64,000 bases of DNA from Hyparrhenia diplandra (taxonomy: Eukaryota > Streptophyta > Magnoliopsida > Poales > Poaceae): positions 186,001 through 250,000 of the forward strand of contig JADLZK010008421.1 in NCBI GenBank assembly GCA_015847255.1, given 5' to 3'. A program made the translations under genes and the position numbers. Positions 23,140 through 36,167 of this stretch are shown here, one piece after another (position 1 is the first letter of the stretch; each line of letters opens with the position of its first letter). The notes beneath the pieces are model-generated. The model was not told the origin of the DNA. It did no database searches and was given only the letters and a program-made list of their open reading frames with translations.

Positions 23140-24470
23140 TTCTTTGGATCCACTCCTCCGCTAAAGCCGCCATCGCACGGGGTTTTCGGTGGTGTGGCGC
23201 CGCCTCCTCTAGGCCTCCACCGTCTTGATCGGGATGCTACTCCGCCTCTTCCAAATTTTCCTTTCTTTCCAAAATTACACAGGACAGTATTGAAATTGTT
23301 GTGCTTCTCCCCGTTGATTTTGACGTTGACTAAGAAAACCTCGGTCGCGTCGCCATGAAGCCAGTGTGAGGGACAGAGGCACGTGTGCGGCAGGGAAGGT
23401 GGCGAGTGAGGGAGTGAGGCAAAAGGTCATGTGTGTGTGAGTTACCAATGATGAGTCGTGTGAGTAACAGGTGATGAGTCGTGTGAGTAACTTATAATAT
23501 GTGTGTGAGTTACTGATGATGATTTTCCGGTACTGTGTTAGTGACTGATGAAAAAGATCCATTTCTATTGCCTCAATTAAATTTTGTATAGTTCAGGGGC
23601 GGGGGTGGGGGCATGGCCCTTGGGCTCTGCTAGAGCCACCACCCCATAGGGTTGCAGTGGTGTGGCGCCGCCTTCATTACCATAATCTTGCATTTCTGCT
23701 CGAAGATGGCCCCTCCCACCCCTCTTTTCAAGGCAACGACGGAGGGGTCTATCATAGGCGCCGCGCCGTTTGGCCGTGGCTTGCTTCAAGAGTGTTGATT
23801 TTATTTGGCAAGTCGGGGATCTTCGCTGGTGAGGCAAGGGGGGCGCCAGAGATGCCACCACAACCGACGAGTTCGGGCCCTTCGCTGATGGAGGCACGGG
23901 GGCGTCAGAGCTGCCACCGTATAGGGTTGCGGTGGCATGGCGCCGCCTCCCTGAGGTCTCCACCTTCCTCGTCGGGATGGCGATGCACGTGTACTCCAAG
24001 CTCCAAGCCCTCAACGAGAACAGGCGCACACAGTCATGGTTTTCGCGATCCTCCTGCCATCGCTCATTTCTCTAGTGTTGAAGAAGACTCTAGGCCACAC
24101 CGCCATGAAGGCTGCATGAGCGTGGCGGGGCTGGCAGTGAGGAAGAGAGGCAGAAAGGTCCTGATGTGTGTGTGATTAACTGATGACGATGAGTGTGTGA
24201 GTAATTGATGATACTGTATTAATTATTAATAGAGTTAGTGTTTCCCATTACCTTGTTAATGACTGAAGAATAAAAATGTATTTTTTATTGCCACAAGAAT
24301 GGACCCAAACCCCACACCCAAATCCTCTCTTGCGGTGTGGGCGCCATGATCCTACACACCGGTTAGGGGGCATGGCTCCCACTACCCCTAGTCCGCTAGT
24401 GTTGCAATCACGCGGGGGTTGCGGTGGTGTGGCAGCGCCTCCCTATGGACCTACAGACAAAACATGGTAT
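23140..24470. repeat. Patchwork of repeated GC-rich and GTGTGAGT-rich units
   Basis: A core like GGTGGTGTGGCGCCGCC occurs four times (about 23181-23207, 23649-23672, 23924-23950, 24415-24442). Two of the copies are followed some 200-250 bases later by matching segments around CGCCATGAAG and then by GTGTGTGAGTTAC-type repeats (23430-23545 and 24165-24215). The copies are diverged and irregularly spaced. No protein is recognised; it may be a decayed transposon family. Confidence 0.6.
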
Positions 24471-24570
24471 AATTAAGTATTTCTAAACATCAGTACCACT
24501 GCTCTTCATATACTAAGTCCATCCGCAATAACATGCAATTCTCATTTATGTAGGAGTAAACAATGCAAAC

Positions 24571-26255
24571 TTTTTTTTTTTTTTTGTTTGAGGAAACTAG
24601 AGGTGTCGAAGCCCCTACAGGTCATAATTTATTAAACAAGAAGTTAAAAGAGTACAATTACAAGGATTGAAAATGCTAGGAAATTAAGAAACAAAAGAAA
24701 ATTAAACAAAAGACTCTGCTCAAGTCAGATGAAGAGAGTTGACCCATTGATCAAAAATAGATGACGAACTAGCTTTTTAACTCTGAAAGCCACCAGGTTT
24801 AATTCTTTGGAGAAACTCCTTTTGGCAATCCTGGGATGGACGACTGAACACCCCGAAAGATCACAAAGCATTGCGAGCATTCTAAATAACCCATCACATC
24901 GAATGAGAGCCTCCATGAAGAACTGTGATTGGAGTTGAATTCTCATGGCGTCAAGATTGCTGAGAACTCCATCATTGGTCACCTCGAGGTTTATTAGTCC
25001 CCAAAGACCGTTGAGCAAACGGGCAAAGAAAGAAAAGATGCTCCACCGTTTCCTCTCGTGTTTTGGTTACAGATCACACAATTGTAGCTGGGGAGAACCA
25101 TGTGTTTCCTTCGAGAATATTCCTAGAGCTCAACCTGTCTATGATTAGAAGCCAAGCAAAAAACTTTATGCTTTGGTTGACAAAAACACTTCCAAAGCCA
25201 CCTTATGGAAGGATGAGTTGGGATGTGCCCAATAAGATTTCTGTAGGCTCTCTCGAGTAGAGTATCTGGGGACACCACTAAAATAGACCCACACATCATT
25301 TTCATTGGACAGTGGTGTCTCTTGCATTAGTTGGACAATAATCTGCATTTGATCACAAGCCTGCTCTAACAGCGTGGAAGGTTAAAGACATCATCAATTT
25401 CATCAGCTTAAAAGACCTTCTGCACTGAAGAGGACTTATTCTTTGCAAAGGAAAAAACGCTCAGGGAAGGAGAGTTGGAGCTACTGATCTGACCACTTAT
25501 CTTGCCGTAACATACAAGAACTCCCATTTATGATTTGAACACTAGCAAACTCTTTGAATTTGGGCAGAAGTTTTAAGACATCTTTCCACCAAAGTGATCC
25601 TTTTCTCGATACCCCCGGAAGTCTATCATTGTTGTAGTGCTTTTTTCCACACCATGCTGGCACATGGAATGTTTTTATTGTTGAAGAACTTGTCAAGGTT
25701 TTTCATCAACAAGGCCCGGTTCTGAAGCTCAATATCAATAATACCAAGCGCCCCCCCCTCCTGCTTTGGGGCTTTAACCAATTTTCAAGCTGCTTTTGGT
25801 TGGGAACCAGCATTCACATTAGAACCTCTTCAAAGACAATGTTTTCTAAATTTGTCAATTTGCTTGATGACAGTTTTGGAATTTCAAGAGTGCACATGTA
25901 ATAAGTTGGTAAGGCAGAGAGGACTGCATTTGTGATTTGAAGCCTACTAGCCTGATTCAAAAGAGAGCTTATACCACTTAGCCTTCTTTCACATTTGATG
26001 ACTAAGGGAAGAAAATCCTGCACTTTTGGTTTAGTGATTCCCATGGGGAGCCCCAAGTAGGTGAAAGGTTAAGATCCTTTTTGAGCAACCAAAAGTTCTA
26101 GCCAAGTGATCGAGTCTATCATCTGATATATTAATCGCCAACTTCATGGATTTGGCATAATTAACTTTGAGGCCAGTTGAATTAGCAAAGTTTTGCAGCA
26201 GAGTTTTGAGAAAGAATGTCATACTTTGAACCAAGTTATGTAAAATGTCTAACAT
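24571..26255 (-). mobile_element. 5'-truncated LINE (L1-type), reverse transcriptase C-terminal part
   Basis: Read on the minus strand, it starts near 26255 inside the RT domain (STGLKVNYAKS, then LDHLARTFGC and GLPMGITKPKVQDFLPLV), continues with RLQITNAVLSALPTYYM, KGSLWWKDVLKLLPKF and a zf-RVT-like tail near 24725-25018, and ends in a poly(A) that appears as the T run at 24571-24585. Frame breaks and missing N-terminal half show it is dead. No target duplication was found. Confidence 0.88.
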
Positions 26256-28740
26256 TCTTGATACAAAATAAGTATCATTAAATAGTAATAGAATATATTT
26301 TATAATACATTTGTCTCGAGATATAAATGTTAATACTATTCACTATAACCTTGGTCATTTTTTTTTAAAAAAAATTACGGGAACAAGTCCTATAATTGCA
26401 TGTTTTGATGGACGGATCGAGTATATCGCTTTCTCCATTTTAGTACAACTCTCGATTCGTGCCGGAAGATCCACTCTGCCCAACCGCCGAGCACTTGTAC
26501 GCACGCACGTAGCAGTGATGCTCACGCACGTTGCTTAGCTGATTTTGGCTCGATGGGCGGAGCTGAGCACCGTGTCCACAGGACTGACGGCACCAACTCG
26601 ATCGATCTGCACCGTGTCGACTCATCATGAAGTGAAGATTGAGGCTGACAGGATGATCCAATCCTAACTTTGCAACACGGGGCACAAGTCATCTGTGTTC
26701 CATTTCTCGCTCAATTCGTTCACATCGAATTCACTAAAATTTGATCGGTCGTCGTCGCCTGAAGCACACAGCAAAGCTCAGTCCTCAGGCGGACGACGCG
26801 CGGGCGTGCTCCAAGATGCATGTGTGCCAGCTTAGCTTCCGGCGACGCGCCGGCGGTTGTCCACGCGCGCGCGCGTGCCCGAGCACGACGTACGGCGAGC
26901 GAGCTCGTCGTGCGCCGCTGCGCCACGTTTGTATTGGACTGACGCGGACGCGCGACTTTCCGAGGAGACCCACACGTCGTTGGAGGCTTCGGCGCAAAAC
27001 GCGCGGCCCGGGCCCCCCCGCTGCCTCCCGGATGTCATATCGTCGTCCCGCCGTGCCTTTGCGTAGACGCGGACAGCACGTGGGCGAAGATCGAAGGCGG
27101 TGCGGAGTGCAGAACCGGGCGCGTGACGCCAGCTGCTTATTAGTACCGTCTCCGACTCTGATCCATGCATTTCTGATTGATTTCGCACCTGCCCACGTCC
27201 TGCGTTGGACGCCGCAGTTTGGTTTAGTACCACACCGGAGCATTTCGCGGGACGCGACCAGCATAACGACCTGCACGTCAAGCTATCCTCGCCGGGCCTC
27301 GTAGCGGTGGCCCACGTCATCCCAAGCTTGGGGGCAAAGGTGCTGGCTTGAAGGAGCGCAGAGCATATCGTAGAGACTGGAAACGACATTCTCGGCTCAC
27401 TGCAGGGTTAACCCGGTGTGACGGTCGCGATCGTAAATCCGGGGGCAGCCTGTACGCGGAGGGTGGCTCGCTCCGTCCTTTGCTTCGCTCTCCATCGAAC
27501 CACCACCTTTTGCTTCTTTTTTCCTTGTGGGCCTCTGGTACGTTCGGTTAATTTGCACGCTCAAACATTCTATTTGTAGTCCGGACACCTAATTTTCGTA
27601 TAATATTTGCCCCCTCCAATTCCGATGTAGAGGTTCTTTTTTTCTTAAATTCCTCTACCATCGAATCATGATTTCTTAATGCATATGCATAGCACCAGAC
27701 TAACAAAACTGAATATAAATGATACCTTGTCACCATGCTCCTCCGCCACTGCCGTTGCATGCTCAAATGATGAACTATACATACATTGAGCCACCTTATT
27801 AAAAAAAAAAAACGACCCAACTAGCACCTCAACTTGGTCGAAATGGCCACCACCATAGTCGAGCAAGAGTGGAACAACTGAGTTGGAGAAGCCTCGTGAA
27901 GTCTTTAGGAAAGAAACAACATCAAAGGCGTCAACAACACTAGCACAACATGAGAAGGCACTAGAAGTGGTAGAAAGAGGACGCTTCCAAGGAGGATACT
28001 GTGTGCTAAATGATCAAGCTTGATTTTAGTTCTGATCAAACTTACATAGAAAAAAAAAAAATCCAACACTTCCAACAATATGCAATTCTCGATCAAGCCC
28101 GAGAGGTTTGATGTAACCCATGTAGCATTGTATATATATGAGATCACATATACAGACTTTTGGAAGATGTGTGATAAGTAATTTGTTGGAGACAATATTA
28201 TACAAAATGGTAAACGATAAACAGTCGATCAGCCTAAACACCATTTTATAGTAATACTAAAATATTTATATCTAAAACTTTTTATTTATTCTATTTTACA
28301 AAATAAATAAATAAATATTTCACCTAGCACGCTCTAACAAGTAATAGATAATTCTAACCATTAAATCAATTAATTAAGGAAACATATCCAGTGCAAACCA
28401 ACCCCTCCGTACAAACCACATGCAAATTTTTTAACTGGGTCACAAGATGTTGATCCAAGGCCCCGAGGTGATAACCACGGGGAGGTGGGAGGGGGGATTT
28501 GCAGAAGTGTGATTAGGGACGGGCGGTTATGTGTAAAATTAACTAATCCCCTTGTGTCCCTTGGATCAACATCGTATATCCGCTGCCATTAAATAAATGG
28601 CTCACAGTTATTTAAGAGTTACACAACAACAAATTTCTTTCTATAATGATTAAATCTACCACAAAACTCTTTATTATATATTGAAAGTTTAATTTGTATT
28701 TCTGGTCTCGATCCTGATATCTATATGTTACAAGATAACT
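26256..28740. other. Spacer between LINE fragments
   Basis: Contains a GC-rich block (26460-27300), the second copy of the 227-bp repeat, and AT-rich sequence. Open frames in the GC-rich block overlap on both strands and show no recognisable domain, so I call none of them. Confidence 0.5.
27318..27555 (+). repeat. Dispersed direct repeat, copy 2
   Basis: Second copy of the repeat at 22340-22566, about 5 kb away in the same orientation. It shares GGGGGCAGCCTGTACGCGG and the flanking phrases, with scattered differences. Confidence 0.85.
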
Positions 28741-30690
28741 TTTTTTTTTTTTTAGATAAAGGATAAAAATCCGGCTTCATCAATCCATGGATAGAATCGG
28801 ACCAATAATTACAGAGTTCAAAAACAAGAAAAGATTTGCTGAATACTGACTCGGCCAAATTCCAAACCGACATAAACATGGAATAAAATGTTTTTGACTA
28901 AACATAACCAACATGTCTCTCGTGATAGCCAACCACTTTGGAACCGAAGAATGATAATGCTGACATTTCTAGGTGACGTGCCGCAGCGATTAAATGATCC
29001 CGGAGATTTTCATTCTCACGCAAGCTTGCCCACCGACGTAGCCAATGAGTTCCTCGGAACAAGACACGCAAAAGAGTTTTTAGTTTGCATTTGTCAAAAA
29101 CAACTTCATTCCGGTGTATTCGGGTGACCTTAGTCTTACCCGTAACACGTCGTTCGATTGTAATTGTGTTGGCTTGATGCATCCTCGGATGACCGATGCA
29201 TCCTCGGATGACTGAAGCCGGAATATAATTTCCTTTATAAAAAAAAAAAGTGCGGATGCTGCTGTTAATAACAATGTATTGTACTTTTTTTGTTCCCCTT
29301 TTTAGACCAATTATGGAACAAGTCATATATGCTTATAGGTGGTGATAAACCAAAAGTAAATGTACTGAGCGCCACAAAAATTTGGCATAGAAACAATCAA
29401 AAAATAGGTGCTGAATTGTTTCAGGGAAGGTGTGAGTAAAGAGCACTGTTTATCTCCATTCCAATTCCTCCTAGCCAAGTTATCCTTGGTTAACACAACA
29501 CATTTTTTGATATACCACATAAAAAATTTTATTTTCATTGGTAATTTTGTCTTCCAAATATCTTGTGACACTCTAACCCCATTGTTAATTAAAGCAAAGA
29601 TACATGGATTTGATTTGTAAACAACCTAGAGGCTTTTAGATCCCACACAAAGACGTCTCTTTCTTGGGTTAAGTTAATATGTTGTAAGGATGACACAATA
29701 CGAAGCCAATGAGATAAGTTTACGCCCACTAGATTTCTCCTAAAAGAAACATTTAGTACGGGAGAACTTAGTATGTTAGCTATGGTATCTTGCTTTCTCC
29801 TAACAATATTAAACAAGCCTGGAAACTTATCTTTGAGGGGTTTATTCCCTAGCCAAGTATCAATCCAAAAGCGTGTTTGTGACCCATCTTTAACTTTAAA
29901 ATGACCAAACTTGAAGAAGCTATCTTTAACATTCATCAAACTTTTCCGAAATGTGAATCTGTTGGTTTCTTCTCACAACTGCCTAGAGTCTTATTTTTAA
30001 TGTACTTATTTCTTAGTAATTCTTGCCATATACCATCTTCATTTAGTAATTTGAATAGCCACTTACTAAGCAAACATTTGTTTTGAATTTCCAGATTTTG
30101 GATACCTAGTCCACCTTGATCCTTAGGTTGACGTATAACATCCCATTTTACCAATCTATATTTTCTCTTGTGTTGGTCATTTTGCCAAAAAATCGAGACC
30201 GAAAACACTCAATTTTTCTAGAACCCCTTTTGGCACTTCGAAGAAAGACATCATAAACATCGATAAGCTGGATAGCACCGAGTTTATAAGGACAAGCCGC
30301 CCCCTACCGTGAGCAACTTGCCTTTCCAACTACTAAGTCTCTTCTCGATTCTTTCTTCTATAAATTTCCATTCCTTATTGGACAATTTTTTAAAATGCAT
30401 TGGTAGGCCAAGATATCTGAAAGGGTACTTGCCAATGGCACACCCAAACAATTGCGAATAAAACTGCTCATGATTCTTAGCTTGTCCAAAGCAAAAAAAC
30501 CTCACTTTTATGGAAATTAATCTTTAAACCAGATAGTTGTTCAAAGGTGGTTAGCAACAATTTCATGTTAACCGCCTTTTCAACATCGTGGCTCAAAAAA
30601 ATTACTGTGGCATCCGCATATTGAAGAATAGACAAACCATCTTGGACCAAATGAGGAATGACCCGTCTATCTGGTCAGCTTCCTTTGCTC
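28741..30690 (-). mobile_element. 5'-truncated LINE with mutated RT catalytic box
   Basis: On the minus strand the coding remnant begins near 30690 with SILQYADATVIF, the RT catalytic region in which the usual YADD reads YADA. It goes on with LSGLKINFHKSEVFCFG, YLGLPMHFKKLS, KWDVIRQPKDQGGLGI, zf-RVT segments (FWIDTWLGNKPL; WKTKLPMKIKFFMWY) and a C-terminal WLRRWASLRENENLRDHL near 29000. The poly(A) end is the T run at 28741-28753. Several frame breaks. Confidence 0.88.
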
Positions 30691-31114
30691 TTGTAATTAG
30701 TACAACCAACGTGTCTACCACTATACAAGATAACTTCTGCTGCTCGAATGCATCGAGTTCCTTCCATTCCCATACACGGCGCTATGATATCCTTCGGATA
30801 GAAAGAAAGATACAATGGAGTTTTTTCTGCACAAAAAGTCATGACACGTATATGTTGTCTGTAATCATGCTTTGGTCTCTTTATCTTTATGCAAATATAT
30901 ATGGGTAACAGAGATCATATATATATCGCTTGTGTGCAACTGCGAGTCTGCGAGAATGATTAAGTTCAGCCAGCACGACGGAGGAGAAACAACGGCGCTA
31001 TGATTGCTTCACCGGGAGCTGCTCTTAATTTGTTATTGTTATCACCCTTTATTTCCTCTGCCTTTTCTTTAGCTAGCACATTTCATTTTCCGTTTGTGAG
31101 AAAGCACATTTCTT

Positions 31115-31720
31115 TTTTGAACAGAAAGAGCTTATATTAAGATAAAGCATCATGATTACAATCAATAACTAAAGCTGCCGACGCGCAGGCCGGAACATCT
31201 TCAGTCAAAAACCAAAAGAAAACTCTTTCCTACCAAATTGTCCTAATTCATGGGCCACGCCATTAGCACTTCGGTGGCATTTGGAAACTTTGGAATCCTG
31301 GAAGAGGCTGATGATTCTCTTAGTTTCTTCTATGATGTGGCAGTTCATCGATCGGTTTAGACTGTTGTCAAAAAGAGCTTGGACAACATATATGCAATCT
31401 GATTCTAGACAAATAGGCCCCGGTGAGGATAGGAGAGCTTTTTCGGATTCCGATCAGCGCCGCTAGACATTCTGCCTCTTCAGCCGATCTACAGGAACTG
31501 TCACAGGACCATCCTCAGAAGAAGAGCTCGCCTTGGTGGTTTCTGGCAACAAAACCTGTCCCTTCATGTCTTTTTAGTCTGATCATAGCTGGCATCCACG
31601 TTTAATTTAATCCATCCAGGGGGTGGAGGTTCCCAAGGGTACTTTTTATCGCAAACAGGAATATCTCCGGGAGCAGCTTGTGGAGTTTCAGATGTATATA
31701 GAGGGATTTGCCTTTGTCTG
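31115..31720 (-). mobile_element. RNase H-like 3' end of a LINE-type element
   Basis: Minus-strand pieces read WIKLNVDASYD (near 31600), then AEEAECLAALIGIRK, SDCIYVVQALFDNS and CHRSANGVAHELGQFGRKEF, the plant RVT_3-type RNase H fold with its Asp, Glu, Asp and terminal His-Glu residues. It ends with ATATAAGCTCTTTCTGTTC and an A-rich tail (T-rich at 31110-31116 on the plus strand), typical of plant LINE 3' ends. Frame breaks make it non-functional. Confidence 0.75.
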
Positions 31721-31849
31721 AAGGAGATATCACATTTGCCGAACCGGGATTAGAGAAAGAGCTCTTTTACAATACTTGTTTTTGCCTAGCATTACCTAGC
31801 ATTACCTCCCCTCAATTCTTTTTTTCAAGTGGAAGGGTAACATAGTCAT

Positions 31850-32143
31850 TGTCAAATCTAATCCCACTCCCTAACCCCCGTACCCCCTCCCCATCCCGCC
31901 GCGAAACTCTCCCCATCCCGCCGCGAAACTCCCACCCGAGATCCCGCTGCCGCCCGCCATCGCTGGAGCCCGGCACCTCTGGCCTCGCGCCGGGCGGGCC
32001 CTTCCTCGCCGTCGACGTGGATCCCAGCCCTCGCCCGTGCTCCGCATCACCTAGCCCTCTCCCTCGCAGTCGCCCGCCGGTGACCCGCCGTCGCCTGTAC
32101 CTCGCCAAAGCCGCCACCGCTGCCGTCCTCGAAGAAAGCCAAG
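31850..32143 (+). other. Probable 5' leader exon of the FAR1-related gene
   Basis: A CCG-rich leader that ends at a possible donor (GCCAAG|GTTCGA near 32141). The next plausible acceptor is TTTTTTTCAG ending at 33060, just before the first coding ATG. Placement of the transcript start and donor is uncertain. Confidence 0.4.
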
Positions 32144-33065
32144 GTTCGACTCCTCTGCATTTGTTTTGAATTTGATTTGTCTCATATTCCAAGAACTGGA
32201 TCAAGTGTTTTGAACATGAACTATGTCTTTCTTTGACAGCGATGTGCTGCTGTAATAATGGTAGTTGTCAGTTCAGCTAAACGTTTGTGACCTTTGTTGG
32301 GAACAGTTATCTTGTCAGGTTTTAAGCTAGCTTTGGTTAAGTCAGGTTTAGCTTTTTAAGTCAGTTGCATATCTCGTTAGCTCTTTCTGGTTGGGCACTT
32401 CGGCCTATATCTTTTCTGTCTGTATCCCTCTCAAATGCTGTGTATTTCCGTTCATCTAATGGAAATGAGTTATCTCGGTTGGAAAAAAAAATATATTCCA
32501 AGAACTGGGAATGCAATAGTTTAGTTGGTTCCGTGTATGACCAAAACGTGGTATGTTCAGAAATATAAGCTTTTGCTTCTCGTCTGATGCCTGATAAGTA
32601 GTGTCAAGATTGGTTTTTGTTGCCCATATGCTCTGGCTTGTGGAATGTAAACTTCGTATGACTAGCTTCTCATTGTCTAGCCGAAACCAGTTTGGTAGGA
32701 GTGCAGAACTAAGATTTGGTGTTTAAATGATCCGGTTTGTTACTTGCTTTATTTATTATGAATTTTTTAATTAAGACATCATCACTAGTCTCTGCTAGTA
32801 TATAAAACTGATCTGTTCCTTCGCACCGTATTACTGTCTCAAGTCTTACTGTGTCAAGCCTTCTAGTAGTACACTGTGAAACTGAATGTCTGAAACTGAA
32901 TCTTGGAGTTGCAAGACCAAGCCTACTAACCACTAAACACTGCTGTTACAGGTTACTGGTAATATTTGAAACTAACTATTATGGGTGTTCTGGTAACTAG
33001 CAGCCATGTGTTATCCTAAGTATCAGTTTAACTGCTCGATGGAAGGTTTATTTTTTTCAGAGAAA

Positions 33066-35537
33066 ATGTCGGATGATGATTCTTTGTTGGAATACAAAGT
33101 GAAATTATTTTTAAGATGTTTGGCAGTGAGAATGAAGGATTTGAGTTTTATAACGAGTACGCTTATGAGAAAGGATTTAGTGTGAGAAAGGAATACCGCG
33201 AGTGGGACAACGACCACAATGTGAGGACCCTTCGGAAGTTTGTTTGTACCGTCAAGGTTTCCGCAGAGAAGGAGGTGAGGCGGGAGATCAAGCCGCGGAG
33301 GCCGCGGAATATCACTCGTTGTGGATGTAGGGCTGAACTTGTGATTGCACCGATCCGAACACAGGCGCAGTGGTATGTGAAGAATTTCATCGACAAGCAC
33401 AACCATCCGATGATAGAACCAGACCTTGCTTGCTTTCTGCGTTCACATAGAAGAATCAGCGATGATCGAAAGCGTAGATTTTTGCTTCAGATTTTCGGGA
33501 TCCGGAAACACCAGATAATGGATATTATGATACGGCGCTACGGTGGGTATGATAAGGTTGGATTTACATCAAGGGATCTCTACAATTTCGCCATCACAAC
33601 AAGGCGGAGGCAATTTCAAAGTGGTGATGCTCGAACAATCATGAGTTACATGACGTAAGAGAAACAGAGAGATCCCGATTTCTTTTTCAAAGATAAGACC
33701 GATGAGAGAGGGCACCTAACGGGAATGCTCTGGTGTGACTTTCAGCAGCAGATGGATTATAGAGCGTTTGGCGATGTCGTCGTGTTCGATGGCACGTACA
33801 AAACAAATCGATACAACCTGACCCTTGTTCCTTTTGTTGGGGTGAACCACCATAAAAGCACAGTTCTTTTTGCATGTGGAATTCTTTCTCACGAGGATGT
33901 TGAGTCGTATGTGTGGCTGCTAAGGGCATTCAGTGATGCCATGGTTCAGAAGCATCCGGTTTCCGTGATCACCGATGGAGACCGTTCTATGCGGAAAGCA
34001 ATCCGTATTGTGTGGCCGAATGCATCGCATAGGCTATGTGTATGGCATATTGAGGTGTGCATTGCGCGTAACCTCAGCACCGACGGTCTGAAGGATAAGG
34101 TCCGGGGTTTTCTTTATGATCGTTGCTCCATAGAATGTATTGAGAGGAAATGGATATCATTCTTGGCAAAGGAGGAAGTTACAGATACGGACTCGTGGTT
34201 GTATCAGATGTATGAGATGAGGGAACTCTGGTGTGCGGCGTATCATGTTGGTAAGTGCTACTTAGGACTGAGAAGCAACCAGCGTAGTGAGAGCCTACAC
34301 TCTAGGATTCAGTTTAATCTAGATCGGAAAATGACACTTTTAGAGCTGATACGGCATGTTGACCACTGTCTTTTAAAGCTGCGCAATAATGAAGCGTATC
34401 TAGACTTTTGTGCAAAGTCTAAGCCATGCATACAACCAGATGCTTCAATTATTGAGATAGAGGCTGCAAATTCGTTCACACCAAGTGTTTATTTTGCTGA
34501 TGTGCGCGATACCCTAAAAAGCAACGGACAAGTGTTATTGGATTGAGACTGAAGATGGATATAATATTGTTGAGTATATTGTTGGAAGGGTTGATAAAGG
34601 AAACAAACAATACAGAGTGAAATGTGAGATATGCGTTGATGAAGGCAAGCTGAAGGAAATCTCTTGTTCTTGTCTAAAGTTAGAGTCCCTTGGAACCCCA
34701 TGCTCGCACATCTTCTTTGTATTGGGCTATCGAGAAGAACAAAAGCTTCCGGCCTGTGTGTTTTGGATAGGTGGACGAGGGAGGCCAAGCGTGGATTTCC
34801 TACTATAAGGAAGACCACCATGTATGACTATTCTCGATAACCTACAGAGGTACCATGAGCTTCACAATATCGGTCAAAAGGCATCCTTCGTAGCATCTCA
34901 ATCACTTGAAGCATATGGGCGTGAAGCGCGTTCTTCATGACGGCTTCAGTTGATCCATCCAAATGAAGGAGATAATGGAGGCCGAGGTTTGGTCCTGTGC
35001 TTTGCCTCAAGCCCCGGATGTTGATTCTCAGATGTCTTTGATCCCATACATGTCCCCCGCGAGGGGCTCCAAAGAAAAAAGTTGAAGTCAGTCTCAAATA
35101 AGTCTAAGAAGAAATGTACCCCGTGTAAGGGTGAGGGTCACAATCGCCGATCATGCTCCAAGAGAGTAGAGGTAAGCCAAGTGTAATGTTTATGAAAGCT
35201 GAAAACCGTCATGCGTGAGGCATGTGTACTCGATGGTTAATGCTCCTCTTCATTTCCAGAAACAATGCTCCCCTCGAAGATGTGCCGGATATATAATTTG
35301 CCAAAGGTATATTGTCAAGATGATGCTGTATATTGACCGGTCGTATAATTTGCCAGAGGTATATTTGCCAAAGATGTACTGATGTTTAATGTTCCTCTTC
35401 ATTTCCTAGTGAAAGTGAACTGATTATTGACTGGTTGTATATTGCACTGTCCACCTTGTCTGACCTTGAGTTCTCTGCAGGTAACCGGAGCTCCAATGGA
35501 CGTGACCTCCAAATCAAGGGTCATCCCAATCTCCTGA
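33066..35537 (+). CDS. FAR1/FHY3-related (MULE transposase-derived) protein with in-frame stop
   Basis: Begins MSDDDSLLE at 33066 after the acceptor at 33060. The N-terminal FAR1 DNA-binding domain (FEFYNEYAYEKGFSVRK, FVCTV, TRCGCRAELV, HNHPM) is followed by the MULE-type core (VVFDGTYKTNRYNL, VITDGDRSMRKAI, NQRSESLHSR), a SWIM zinc finger (CSCLKLESLGTPCSH) and a C-terminal knuckle CTPCKGEGHNRRSC. A donor at 35172 and acceptor ending 35480 suggest a short last exon ending 35537. Family members are DNA-binding regulators of light signalling or active transposases. A TAA at 33656-33658 interrupts the frame between MSYMT and EKQRDPDFFFK while the frame is unchanged either side. Further one-base shifts lie near 33095, 34531 and 34752. 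Could be a decaying MULE or a damaged host gene; no terminal inverted repeats were located. Confidence 0.85.
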
Positions 35538-35771
35538 AGAGAGTACACGCTATAGCATGGATGGATGGTATAGATAGATAAATAAGATAAATAAATAGTT
35601 TGTGGAAGCTACAACTCTGCAAGGTTCAGGACTTCAGGTCCAAGTTTATCGTTTCATGGAAACAACCTAAGGTCCAAGTAGAGTCCTGACGTCGACCTGA
35701 ATTGCTATTGCTATTTTCTGAATGTGTGGAAACGTAGAAACTCCCCATTGAGGAGTTCATGTGGTTGTACA

Positions 35772-35793
35772 GTACTACTACTACTACTACTAC
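35772..35793. repeat. TAC/CTA trinucleotide microsatellite
   Basis: Seven consecutive ACT/CTA-type units in the FAR1-related gene's 3' flank. Confidence 0.9.
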
Positions 35794-36167
35794 CTTGTTA
35801 TCTCGTGAAACCATTTGTTTGTGTCGACTTTGTTCTGCTGTTGAGTTGTTTGGGTTCCTGAAGGGATGTGGAAAGACCCGACAGTTGTAGAACTGTTGCT
35901 AGCATTTTTTAAGCTTAGCATTTTTTAGAGCCGACAGTTTGGGCTTCTTGATGACGTTTCATCATTTTTCTGAAACAATATTGTTTCGTTATCTTATTTC
36001 ATTCGATTATATGGAGTACCGCTGACGTGGCTTGCACTTGAAAATAGCTATTTGTAACACATTTTCCTTTTTTTTATACACTTTTTCATGTGCGAGCATG
36101 GCAGTAATATTGTAATGACTTTGTGGAGGTGGAACTACAAATCCGACGTATCCAAAGCAAGTTTATC

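Larger units (their letters stand above)
21815..24570. other. SDR 3' flank and repeat-rich spacer
   Basis: Holds the SDR 3' UTR, one copy of a 227-bp dispersed repeat (22340-22566) and a patchwork repeat region (23140-24470). No gene is recognised on either strand. Confidence 0.6.

Noticed and set aside
23400..24220. CRISPR-like array from GTGTGAGT repeats
   Set aside because: Irregular spacing, diverged units and a plant nuclear context; no spacers of constant length.
26741..27389. Long open frames in both directions
   Set aside because: Arg/Ala-rich translations typical of GC-rich shadow frames; no recognisable domain.
22340..27555. Direct repeats as LTRs of a 5-kb retrotransposon
   Set aside because: No TG/CA ends, primer site, purine tract or target duplication, and the interior is an opposite-strand LINE and unrelated repeats.
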